Positions 38,347 to 48,764 of a stretch of 64,000 nt of DNA are shown piece after piece (position 1 is the first letter of the stretch; every line of letters starts with the position of its first letter). Where the stretch lies: contig CAMTDV010000013.1 in NCBI GenBank assembly GCA_947069175.1, forward strand, positions 13,497,501-13,561,500, read 5' to 3'. The stretch comes from Scalesia atractyloides (Eukaryota > Streptophyta > Magnoliopsida > Asterales > Asteraceae). A program made the position numbers and the translations under genes. The notes under the pieces were generated by a model, which was not told the DNA's origin, made no database searches, and saw only the letters and a program-made list of their open reading frames with translations.

Positions 38347-39030
38347 TATATGGGTAATCCTTGTGCTTTTTCTGGAACAACACCTTAATGTACTAAAGTA
38401 TTCAGTAATAGGTTAAGGTTTTGTAGTTTTTATTATGTGACACCTTTGGGTATTAGCATTAATTTCTGTTAATTGTTATTTTTTCTATTAAAATTATATG
38501 AATAAAATACCATTGGCTAATTAGAAGGGCTACTTTTGTAATTTATGATAATTTATTTAGAGAGACCATATATGTAGGTTATGGATCCTGAAACACTTGC
38601 TAATTGAGAAATTTAAGAATCATTTTAAACCACACATTTTCTTTAAGTCATTTTTTTACTTTTAATTGTACGTTTTTAAGATTTTTTTAATATATACATA
38701 TATATATATTATCAATTCTTACACTATACATATATGTATAGTATGAAACATATATGCACGATACTTATTTTTCAATTTTAAACACGTATATGCATACATA
38801 CATACATGCATACATATATATATATATATATTTTAAGATTGCCAATATACACATTTGTATTATCAACTATACATATATGTATATATAAAAAAATACACTT
38901 GACAGAAAATACTCTGATTTTTCTATGAAAAATACAAAAAAATGCATTTTTGCTTAGAGAAAATCTATAGTTTAGAATGCTTATTTAAGTTTCTCAATTA
39001 GTCTATTGCTTCTCACACAACCATTTTCTA

Positions 39031-39080
<50 letters not shown>

Positions 39081-40995
39081 TGTGTCGGCAACGTTAACCT
39101 TGACTACTTCGATTTTTTGACAATACACCTCTCTGGACAAAACTCCTCAACATCCTCGACTCCCTTGGTGTTGCTTGTTGCTCTTATTTCAGCCACTTCA
39201 TGCATTGATGACCTCCGTATTATCCTAGAATTGGAGATGTTCTTGTTGGTAAAATGTACATCATTCCCATAAAATATTGATAATTTATGCATCTAAAAGC
39301 GGTCAATCCAATACATGGCTCTAAAGATCGTGAAAAACAATGTAATTAGTATCAATCTTCTTAAATGTTTACTAAAAATTTACCTTAGGATTCCTTATTC
39401 CTTTTGCACTTTTGTTTTACAGTTTCATAGCTTTAGATTTCCTTAATTCAACTTTGAAATTCTAATTTTCAATCTAGAGGAAGCTAACATATTGCACCAT
39501 TATGGGAATGCTAATCAACTCTATAACAAGTCTGTTTCATTCATATTGGTTTGGACTTAACTTTTGTCACTTTCCTTATTTCTTTATAATTTAATGTCGT
39601 CACTTTGAATTTGGTTCTTCGAAAGTAGAAGAATGATTCATCCTAAGGAGAAGAACTCGCAGAATATTATTCTTTGAATCTTCTGAAAAAGATCAGGAGT
39701 TCATTCAATTTTCTATTAAAGTAACAAAAAAGTCATTCGATATAAAATTTAGTAACAAATCAATCTACAAGAAAGTATTCTAATAACACGATACTACCGA
39801 ATCGGGGAAGGTGATATTGCTACTAACATCATTAGTAATGGTCATGCTTATATAACACATTACAAAGATAGTCACTCTGATTAAATTACCATAAATTACG
39901 AAAATAGTCCTTATAGTTAGTCAAGGGCATGTAACTTAAATTTAACAAAAAAAAAGTTAACGGAAGTTATGGTTAATGATCAAAGGTGTTACAAAACGGA
40001 AACTACTGAACCTAAATCTATTACTCGAAAACCTTAAAACCTGAACATGTTATTTAACCACAAGGATTATACGTGTAATTAATTAATTCACTTTTTAAAC
40101 TTATTAATGCTATTACTTTATTATTATACAATATATATATGATTGCAATTGCTCATGAATAATAGTTGGTAAATTTTAAGTATTTGTTTTTTATTTTTAT
40201 TTATTATTTTTTAATGGCAACGCTTGCTCTATATTTCATTTCATCATAATTAAATGTGAGCATATTTTGTTTTACTCTTATAATTATTAAATACGTTATA
40301 TAGATTTTTGAGTATGTCTTTACGAAATGCTTATTTTAATCCATTCCTCGATAAAAAAAAAATTTAACCTAGTTGTGACTAGCAATGTATAAGTGATTGA
40401 AGAACAAACATAAATGTTAACAAAGCAACCTCACATTTAGTATATTTTTTAATTTGATGCCAGTTACCTTTTCGTTATTCTAATCATATAATTTAATGTT
40501 TTTTTACAATTCTAAATATATGTGATAATTTTATCTACGTTGTTGTCCAAACAAGTGCAGTTGTAGTACCAGTATTTGTTTTATAGTTTCTAGTATAATT
40601 TTTGTTTCGATACCGCACAGACATCATTGAAAACAGAGTTGTATTCAAACTATAGTGTGGTTTTTTCTGTAAGTTATAGCGAGTGCTGGTAATACACGTG
40701 TCGTGATGAACCGAACATCGATCGCGTGGTGGTACTATCGGAACTGATACTAATATTCATTTTTATGGTTTTTGGTTACTATATTGAGTATCGGTATTGT
40801 AGCACTATCATAATAAACTGAATTGATAACAACTGAAATTTTGTTGCAACGCATACCAAGTTCAAGGATCTTGTTTCTTACTATTAGCTTCAATTAGTTT
40901 CATAATTAGCACCCCCCACACCACCCCACCTCCCCCCCCCCCCCCCAACAAGTTATGGCATGCAAAATAACCAAACTCGATTCATATTTTTGGGT
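38347..40995. other. Non-coding spacer, copy 2
   Basis: Counterpart of about 11950-14605. It includes the (AT)n tract at about 39032-39078 and the conserved unidentified minus-strand fragment at 39104-39292 (see 12697-12885). No gene is supported. Confidence 0.5.
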
Positions 40996-41375
40996 TAAAC
41001 TGTCACACCCCGACCCGCAGCGGAAAAGGTGACCGGGCATGATTGGGTTATCATCAAAGCTCATGACATTTATTATACGTTTCATATTCATTAAATACAA
41101 TTTAATAGGAAATTTACAATAAATATTACAACATGTTCTAACTATCAATCTAAGCTTCTTGGTTTTCTTCTAAGGCATTTCCTATGTTTTCCTTGCTTCA
41201 ACATGTTCACCTGTATCATGTGTAAAGGGGTTTTTGGATCAACATAAAGTTGGCGAGTGAATCCTATGGAAAACATTTGAACAAGTTTATTTAATTGATT
41301 ATGAAATGAGTGCACAACCACACATGAGTAAAAATAGATGTAAACTTATTCAACAATCATTAGATATTAAATAAA

Positions 41376-41640
41376 GCACACATGAACAATAATGGAACGT
41401 TTAGAGGCACGCGTTGCTCAACTCGTCTCTCACGAGGAACTGATGGGCCTAATGAATGAATTGCATAAACATGATAATATGAAAGACATAACCACAAACA
41501 ATATAAACTCAATGATACACACATGAACAATAATGAATTGGTTTTGAGGCACGCGTTGTTCAACTCGTCTCCCACGAGGAACTGATGGGCTTAATGAATG
41601 AATTTCATATAATTTGACAAAATGAAATAAGTAATCACAA
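41376..41640. repeat. 142-bp tandem duplication inside solo LTR
   Basis: Two units beginning cacacatgaacaataatg (about 41376 and 41518), each containing an aactcgtct...cacgaggaactgatgggc stretch. The LTR of element B has only one such unit (about 61520-61610). Confidence 0.85.
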
Positions 41641-42073
41641 CAATATAAACAATCTAAGTTTAGATCACGACATGGTATGGCACAAGTTTAAATAAACGAG
41701 TTAATTATTTTGTGACACATGACACACCCCAAAACGTGTAATTGAAAGGGGGAGTTGTAAGATTCACTCACAGTGGGTGCGTTCGGTTGATGATGTTGAA
41801 TGCACGCGAAGTAGTTTTAACCATGAGTGAAATTAACCTAGATAAATAGCATTATGGTTCGGTAAGTAAACGGATTTTATTAATCCATTTTAGTAGGATT
41901 GTTGGATGTATTTTTGTGAGTTCAAGGCTATTTTCTAACCTTAAAAATGTTATTTTTAAGTATTTTTAATTGATTTTTAAATAAAATAAATAAATAAAAA
42001 TAATAAAAAAATTTGACTTTTTTGACCGTTGACCGTTGACCTTGACCGTTGACCGGTTCGTATGCGTATAAGT

Positions 42074-42150
42074 GTGCGCTGAGTGAGGCTCGAACCAGAG
42101 ACCTCCCGTACGCGTGCACGCAGCTCTACCAACTGAGCTACGTGTCTAAC
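42074..42150 (-). other. tRNA-like module 4 of solo LTR
   Basis: On the minus strand: gttagacacg, then TAGCTCAGTTGGTAGAGC, which is a perfect A-box (TRGCNNAGTNGG) with the GCTC/GAGC D-stem, then GGTTCGAGCCT, a close B-box match. Size is 77 nt, as for a tRNA. The two acceptor-stem halves do not pair, so it is tRNA-derived or tRNA-mimicking and not a normal tRNA gene. The equivalent in element B is 60981-61056. Confidence 0.75.
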
Positions 42151-42245
42151 CCGAAATCTTTCTGTTTTTAATTATATTTGTATATTAATTAGGTTAAACA
42201 GAAAATCCTTTATTTTCTAAAAACGATTTTAATCCAAGACTCGGT

Positions 42246-42320
42246 GCGCTCCACAGGTCTCGAACCCGGGACCTGTGGCTTATGCTAACACACAGTCCAC
42301 CGCTGGACTGTGTGTCCAAC
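42246..42320 (-). other. tRNA-like module 3 of solo LTR
   Basis: 5' part gttggacacacag, with the D-arm-like hairpin AGTCCAGCGGTGGACT; 3' part with GGTTCGAGACC (B-box-like, 42256-42266). A 9-bp perfect stem (ccacaggtc/gacctgtgg) encloses the B-box. Its 5' end lies 170 bp from that of module 4. Confidence 0.65.
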
Positions 42321-42417
42321 TTGTTAACTAAACTGATTTTTATTATTCTTAAATACAAACTAAGCATTTTCATTTATGCCGTATTTAAAAAGTTTTAATA
42401 ATTGTCCGGATCGATAT

Positions 42418-42489
42418 AGTAGACCGGACTCGAACTCGTGTCCTGTGATTAAACATACACACAGTCCACCACTGGACTGTGTGTCTAAC
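42418..42489 (-). other. tRNA-like module 2 of solo LTR
   Basis: gttagacacacag, hairpin AGTCCAGTGGTGGACT, B-box-like AGTTCGAGTCC. Five bases at the 5' end (tagac) can pair with gtcta at the 3' end, resembling a short acceptor stem. Its 5' end is 169 bp from module 3. Confidence 0.65.
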
Positions 42490-42577
42490 TTGGTTATTAT
42501 TCCGATTATTAATAAACTTAACATATAACAGTGGTGACTCCGGTTCGGTTAACAAAAAAAGGCATTTTTATTAAGGC

Positions 42578-42659
42578 AGCGTGTGTGGAACAAGATTCGA
42601 ACTCGAGACGTTTGTGTGTTTGATGTGCACACAGTCCACCGCTGGACTGTGTGTCTAAC
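42578..42659 (-). other. tRNA-like module 1 of solo LTR
   Basis: gttagacacacag, hairpin AGTCCAGCGGTGGACT, B-box-like AGTTCGAATCT. Its 5' end is 170 bp from module 2 and about 440 bp downstream of the LTR TATA box. Confidence 0.6.
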
Positions 42660-43095
42660 CCGAGTTATAACTTGATTTTAATTATACTTATACATTACAG
42701 ATACTTCGTCTTCTTCGTTGGTTTTAACCAGAATCGGAAATTCGACTGGTTCGATGATTAAATCATGTTCGTTAGTGTCTGATGGTTAATTACATGCGAG
42801 ATTAAATAAAAAGAATGAAGGATTTAAGCGTGAGGTATACCGACTGGACTCCTCTGTTTTTCCGGCAGAACTCCGGCGACAGCAACAGGTTCCGGCGTCG
42901 TGTGCCTTGCAGCAGCGAGTTTTCAGAAAGCTTACAAAGGACGTGGGTGACTTCGGTATAAGCTCAGGGGGTTTAGTAAGGCTTAGAAGTGGAGGGTTCG
43001 GTTTTCCGGCGACGAGCAGAAGATTTCCGGCGAGTGAGTTTTCGCCGAGAAAGGGTACGGTTTTGAGCGAAAATGTTTGCAGAGGTTCGAGGGGG

Positions 43096-43103
43096 TATTT
43101 ATA
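43096..43103 (-). promoter_or_regulatory. LTR TATA box (solo LTR)
   Basis: TATAAATA on the minus strand within ccttataaatacccc. The same word in the same context is at 60194-60201 in element B. It would start the retrotransposon transcript about 30 bp downstream (lower coordinates). Confidence 0.7.
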
Positions 43104-43355
43104 AGGCAGGTTATCGATGAACTTGGTCCAATTTCCGACTTGATTCAAAGTCATTACATTTTCCGGCGGTTATAGTTTGTGTCGCGGACTCAGACGTCGG
43201 TTATAACCGATGTGCGTTTAAAGTTTACGTTATAACTGAAGGAATCGTTAAATTATTGGCGAGATCGCCGGGATTTCCGACGACTGCATTTGGGCGCCGG
43301 TTTTGAATTCGGAAAGTCATGTTATGAATTAAATGATTCTAACATTTAACAAGAA

Positions 43356-43446
43356 ACATCAGTGGCGCAGTGGTTTAAGTGTTGAGTGTTAAGTTTGTTG
43401 AACCGTGACCCGGCGACTGACCCGGGTTCGAAACCCGGCAGTGCCA
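43356..43446 (+). other. Antisense tRNA-like module in U3 of solo LTR
   Basis: TGGCGCAGTGGT (43363-43374) matches an A-box, and GGTTCGAAACC (43425-43435) matches a B-box. T-arm CCGGG-TTCGAAA-CCCGG is perfectly paired with a 7-base loop, followed by CAGTGCCA. The long region between the boxes resembles a class II (long variable arm) tRNA. The 5' acceptor half does not pair with the 3' half. Its orientation is opposite to the LTR, and it lies upstream of the TATA box. Confidence 0.7.
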
Positions 43447-43634
43447 AAACATTTTTATTTTCTGATTTTTAACAGTTTTTCAAAAACTAATTATATATTC
43501 CCATATAATAATTAATTATGTATCGTTTAAAATTATTTTGGGCATTAAATTCGCAACGAAATTTTTAACTGATTGTTCGGTTAATAAACGGAGCGGGTTT
43601 GGTAAAATCCGTTTTTGACGGATGTTACATAAAC

Positions 43635-44356
43635 GACTTTGGCTTAACCGAACAATTGATTAATTGTTTGGTGAGACAATTAATTTGGTTACAGATTGAT
43701 TAATTCAAATATTTGCTAACCCTAATTAGAAATAACCAAGAACCAGTCAACAATGAGTAGAACTGGAATTAATAGAGAGAGGCAGGGAAAGAAATCACCA
43801 AAGAATCAATAGTTGTGAGGAAACAATTATTTGCATTCTCACTACTAAATTTGAAGCATTAAGGATGTGAAATCGTCAATTTCCCTGGAAACCTCGTTAA
43901 ATAAAAGATGTTAACACTCCAACGACAAATCAAAAACTATGTGAAAATAGCTACATAGAAAATTATGGGCCTTCGGATGTAGAGGGGCTAATTCAATCAC
44001 CTTTTCTTTTCTATGCTAGAGTCACCCCTTGCAAATGATTCTCTCTTTTTGTTTTCTCATCATATCTTGTAAGCACTAGTATCAATGAATATGTCATCAT
44101 GATATAGGTCTCTACAATTCTATTATGTATTGAAAAAACACCTTTCTTTATCTATGTACATGTACAGATGGGGAAATGATTGTCCATTTCAAAAACAATA
44201 ATATATTAAGAACTGAAAAAAAAATTAATGAACCCCTCAATGATTTATTTATTATACGAATTGACAAGAATGTATGTAGATTTTAGGATATTCAAGATTT
44301 TATTTTTTAATATGACATTAACTAGTAGTCGTTTGTATATATTCACATGTGCAAAT
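43635..44356. other. Non-coding spacer, copy 2
   Basis: Counterpart of about 14610-15324, resuming directly after the solo LTR. No gene. Confidence 0.55.
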
Positions 44357-44996
44357 ATATATATATAAAATACATGTTAGTAGTTGGCTACAAAATTCAA
44401 ATTTTTAAAAAATGTAAAAAGTTATAAATCACCATAATGTCAAGTGTCAACCATAAAATACACCAAAAAAACCCACAAATAACATAATGATTATTACTAA
44501 TACATCATATATGTAGGTTTTGTGTTGTGTTTTGGATGATAAGGCTCTAATTATGGAATAACAAATATTATTGTGTTTTATGTTAATTAGCATGTTGTGT
44601 TTTATATTAATAGATCTATGATGTTGTGTTTGAAGTTTTTATGGACTATTAGGGTTTGAATATGATGTTTTAGTAATTTTCACTCTATTATTTGTGGGTT
44701 TTAGGTGTGTTTTATGACTTTTTATATTTTTAGGAAATTTGAACATTGTAGCCAAACCCCACCTTATATAAATATATGGTTAGGTTTATTTGTGAACAAC
44801 CCACTTGAATATGAACACTAGTGAATTAATCCTAAGTCTTGATTATCAATACACAAGTGTAAATCAATGGTCATGATTTGATGATAAAAATACACTAATG
44901 CATTTTACGATTTGATGATGTACTAGTGTTCACTCAGTTCACAAATGCACTAGTAGTGTTCACTCTAGAAACCCACCCTATAAGTATCTATATATA

Positions 44997-45029
<33 letters not shown>

Positions 45030-45640
45030 GTATATGGTTAGATTCATTTGTGAACAACCCTCTGATTGTGAACACTAGTGAACTAATCATAGTCCTTGAT
45101 TATCAATACACAAGTGGAAATCAATGGCCAGGATTTAATGATAAAAATACACTAGTGTTCACTCTAGAACCCCACCCTATATGTGTGTATATATATATAT
45201 GTGTGTGTGTGTGTGTGCGTCGGGTAGGGTTCGGCTACAAAGTTGATTTTTCCTAAAAAGTGTACAAAGTCATAAAACACCACAATTTCAACCATAAAAC
45301 ACACCTAAAACTCACAAATAACAGAATGAATATTACTAAAACACTATATTAGACCCTTAACAGTCCATAAAAACTTCAAACACAGAATCGTAGAACTATG
45401 AATATCAAACACAATATGATAAACAACATAAAACATATTAAAATTAATCATTTGATAATCAAAGCCTTACATCCAAAACACAAAACGAAAACAACAAATA
45501 TTGTGTCTTAATAACCTTCACTGTGTTAGTTGTGGGTTTTGAGTATATTTTATGGTTGACAATATGGTGTTTTATAACTTTTTACACTTTTTAGGAAAAA
45601 TAGATTTTGTAGCCAACTCACACCTTATATGTGTGTATAT
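44357..45640. mobile_element. Microsatellite-flanked MITE cluster, copy 2
   Basis: Same order as 15325-16682: family 1 (44369-44768), family 2 (44775-44990), (TG)n(AT)n, family 2 (45034-45180), (TA)n(TG)n, family 1 (45219-45627). The microsatellites between members differ in length and composition from copy 1, for example a (TA)n(TG)n at 45187-45218 where copy 1 has only (TG)n. The MITE bodies are well conserved. Confidence 0.7.
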
Positions 45641-46712
45641 ATATTTATGTGTATATGTGTATGTCTGCTATAAGAATTACAAGATAATATGTTTTTTTTT
45701 CAATTTAATCTTGTTTATTGAAGCGGGTTCATGAGTTATCCTAAATAGTCTCCTAAATATAGAAAGCGTAATGGATCGCAAAATATAACACAATGTCAAG
45801 AAATATAATACAATGCCGAAAAAAATAATGAATCACAAAAAAGACAAAATGATGAAAAAAACCCAATGTCAAATGAATACACAATGATCTGTAACAAAAT
45901 TCTAAAGCTACAGGCTAAAAAACAAAAGGCGCAAACCTATAAATATAAGATCGCTTCGAAGAGACGATTCTAATATCGTTAGTATAAGATCAATCAGATT
46001 CCGTTTGATACCCTTTCTACGAATTTTCTTGATTATCAGAGACTATGTAATCTTTGAACCCAACCTTTTTTGAAGCAATATGTTTCAATATATATAATTG
46101 CAATTACTTACCTTAATTTATTGCTATTTAGTATCATTCTTTACTTACTACATAATAAATGAATATGGATACATGTCAACACCATAATTCATCAGTTTTT
46201 TTTCTATCTAAATCCCTTCGTGACCTCAAACAAAGAGCAGTTTCATAAATTAGGAAATAGTAACTTAGTCTTTTTTTAAATATTATTACTTTATTTTTAT
46301 TACCTATTTATGACATAATAAATTAACCATTAATGATAATAATCATTTATTTATTATATATAAACCATAAACTTATATCATAATTTTATAATAACTAATT
46401 ATTAATTAAATTCGTATAATAATTATTAATAAGAATAACAAATTCAATTAATGGTATACCAATAAAATTATTTTTAATTTCAAATTTATCATAAAAAATT
46501 TTAAAGAATGTCAAGTGTCCGCATCATATTTTTTTCTCACCAAATTTTTCTAGTTTTCTTTATTTAAGTAATATTTAATTTTAAAGTCTAATTATGCTAT
46601 GGCAATATATTTTAGAAAAATCAATATTAAATTTGAATTCTAGTTATTACAATAATTAAGGAAATAATGAATTTTATTGGAACTATTATCATTACTATTT
46701 TGGATGATTCAA

Positions 46713-46717
<5 letters not shown>
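45641..46717. other. AT-rich spacer, copy 2
   Basis: Counterpart of 16683-17736. No gene. Confidence 0.55.
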
Positions 46718-46768
<51 letters not shown>

Positions 46769-47294
46769 GTGTGTGTGTATGTGTGTGTGTGTGTGGAGAG
46801 TTAAAATAAGAAGAAAAATTTTGTAAGAATAAAAAGAATAACTTTTAAACCAATAGAAATTATCCATTTACTTCATTTAATGTGTGTATTCAATATTATG
46901 AAAAAGAGCATATAGATAAATCTATAATTGTCATTAACTAACTAATTAATTAAACGTGTAACTCATTTTTTACTATACGTTTTTAAGATAAAATAATTTA
47001 TGGTGAATGACAATTTTTTATATGTGTAGGATAAATTTTAATATGTGTAGGATAAATTTTGAAATGTGTAGGATATTTTTACATGTGTGTAGGGTAAATT
47101 CCGATAAGTATAAGATATATGTAGGATAAATTTTGAAATATGTAGGATATAATGTTTTGTTTTATTAATGAGAGATAACATAATTAATGAGAGGAGTTAT
47201 AAATTGTTTATTGTTTTACCATTATGCCATTTCTTCTTATTCTTCTTACATTAAATTTCTTCTCAAATGAACTTCCCCACATATATATATATAT
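46718..47294. mobile_element. Third microsatellite-flanked element, copy 2
   Basis: (AT)n(GT)n at 46718-46793, then the same body as 17784-18268 with the atgtgtaggataaatttt repeats (about 47018-47150), then a short (AT)n at 47280-47294. Confidence 0.5.
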
Positions 47295-47638
47295 AATAAT
47301 TATAGTAAATGAGGATGATTAAGTTAAGGAAACTTTTTTAACGTGGAAGGTTTGTATTGGTTTTAAAAGTGAGTTTTGATGTTTCAAGGCTAGAATTGAA
47401 ACATTAGTTTTTAAGTGTGTGTATGTTAAAAAATAGGCATGAGTTTAGTTGATAAGGCTATCGTTTTTTTGTATCACTATCCAAATAAACTCAAAAATCA
47501 GATTAATATTAATGTTAATTGATAAAATAAATATAAATAAACTATGATTATTGTGTATACTATTTTAAATATTTTGACATTATTATTACTGACCAGTAAA
47601 ATCAATATCTGTAAAAAAAGGGAGTGTCAAATTCTATT

Positions 47639-47915
47639 ATGGTAAAAAATTTATTTATTTCCATAATTTTAAGAGAACACCAAAAAAACAAAGAAAACAG
47701 AGGATCTGTTGAATTTCAAGTAGTAAATTTCAACAATAAAATACGGAGACTTACTTCACATTTGGAATTGCACAAAGAAGAATATTTACCTAAGAGAGGT
47801 CTGCGGAAAATTCTGGGAAACCGTCGACGCTTCTGGCTTATTTGTCAAAAAAATAGAGCACGTTATTAAAGAACTAACAGGGCAGTTGGATATTCGAGAA
47901 AGAAAAACTCGTTAA
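47639..47915 (+). pseudogene. rps15: Plastid ribosomal protein S15 relic
   Basis: Starts MVKNLFIS, then NRGSVEFQVVNFNNKIRRLT and SHLELHKEEYLPKRGLRKIL, close to plastid S15 (about 90 residues). A frame change after RARY replaces the normal C-terminus. The remaining codons for a typical ...LDIRExKTR end can still be seen out of frame, stopping at 47913-47915. In plastids S15 belongs to the 30S subunit; this nuclear copy has no such role. Confidence 0.88.
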
Positions 47916-48006
47916 TTTGAAGAGTTAGTTTGAATGATTCGCTTAAAGTTTGATGAACTTCTTTTCGCTTTCAGCAATTCATGCAAGAATGAATCGTGAA
48001 AAACCT

Positions 48007-48676
48007 ATGATTGTATCATCTACAAGAAAAGACCTCATGATAGTCAACATGGACCTCACCACCCATCAATGCACGATGTTCTTCGACTCATTGTTACTCT
48101 AGATGGTGAAGATACTATTGACTGTGAATTAATATTGGGGGTTATTTACAAAGAGGTGTGTAAAAAATTGCGGAAAATCGAAAGTTATACAATATTTGCC
48201 TTATGTAACACGTTGGTGTTATTTAGCTACTATATTCACAGAAGCAATAATTGTAAATGCGTCAGAGCAATTAAGCAATATTCAAGTCCCTAAAAGGGCC
48301 AGTTTCATCAAAGTCATTATGTTGGAGTTAAGTCGTATAACTTTGCATTTGTTATGGCTTGGCCCTTTTATGGTGGATATTGGGTCCCAGACTCCTTTCT
48401 TCTATATTTTTCGAGAAAGGGAATTGATATATGACCTATTCGTAGCTGCCACCAGTATGCGGATGATGCATAATTTTTTTCGTATTGGTGGAGTCGCTGT
48501 TGATTTACCTCATGGCTGAATAGATAAATGTTTGGATTTTGCGATTATTTTTTAACAGGAGTTGCTGAATATCAAAAGCTTATTAAACGAAATCCCATAA
48601 TTTTAGAATGAGTTGAAGGAGTAGGCATTATTGGTGGAGAGGAAGCAATAAATTAAGGTTTATCGGGGCCAATGCT
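48007..48676 (+). pseudogene. ndhH: Plastid NADH dehydrogenase subunit H relic, 5' half
   Basis: ATG at 48007 begins MIVSSTRKDLM. In shifting frames the ndhH text follows: HHPSMHDVLRLIVTLDGED, LSRITLHLLWLGPFM, QTPFFYIFRERELIYDLF, MRMMHNFFRIGGVAVDLPHG and a following WIDKCLDF. Frameshifts occur near 48030 and 48160-48200. Similarity stops at about 48676, near the middle of the roughly 390-codon gene. In plastids the product is part of the NDH complex; this copy is dead. Confidence 0.88.
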
Positions 48677-48764
48677 ATAAAATTATAAATAAAACAACGA
48701 ATTGTTTTGTAACAACTATATCTAAAGATTAGTAATTATAATTATACTTTCAATATTTATTATT

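Larger units (their letters stand above)
41001..43629 (-). mobile_element. Solo LTR of a Ty3/gypsy-like retrotransposon (family B)
   Basis: On the minus strand it starts TGTAACATCCGTC and ends GGTGTGACA, the canonical TG...CA form. It is flanked by the 5-bp direct repeat TAAAC (40996-41000 and 43630-43634). Copy 1 has the empty site with a single taaac (about 14605), so insertion followed the duplication. The ends and much of the body match the LTR of element B at 59680-62044. The length is 2629 bp with no internal retrotransposon region, so the body was presumably lost by LTR-LTR recombination. Internally it has a tandem duplication at 41376-41640, a minus-strand TATA box at 43096-43103 and five tRNA-like modules. 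Confidence 0.93.
47440..48676 (+). pseudogene. Nuclear insertion of plastid DNA (rps15-ndhH region)
   Basis: Contains recognisable plastid rps15 followed by the first half of ndhH, both on the plus strand and in the plastid gene order and spacing. The right edge of plastid similarity is at ggggccaatgct (about 48676); the left edge, in the ycf1-rps15 spacer, is less certain. Frameshifts and substitutions throughout show long residence in the nucleus. It predates the segmental duplication, since copy 1 has rearranged pieces of it. Confidence 0.88.
27324..48764 (+). repeat. Segmental duplication, copy 2
   Basis: Direct repeat of 1-19160. It is longer than copy 1 chiefly because of the solo LTR at 41001-43629, the longer plastid insert at 47440-48676 and a 599-bp segment at 29970-30568. 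It lacks about 1.35 kb that copy 1 has at 4029-5381. The homologous right end is at 48764, immediately after a ttattatt shared with copy 1. If the event was a simple tandem duplication, this copy really begins at 19161, which would make the unit 29.6 kb. Confidence 0.95.

Noticed and set aside
42074..42659. CRISPR-like array (regular about 170-bp spacing of similar units)
   Set aside because: The units are long, tRNA-like and inside a plant LTR; spacers are also related AT-rich sequence, so nothing fits a CRISPR.
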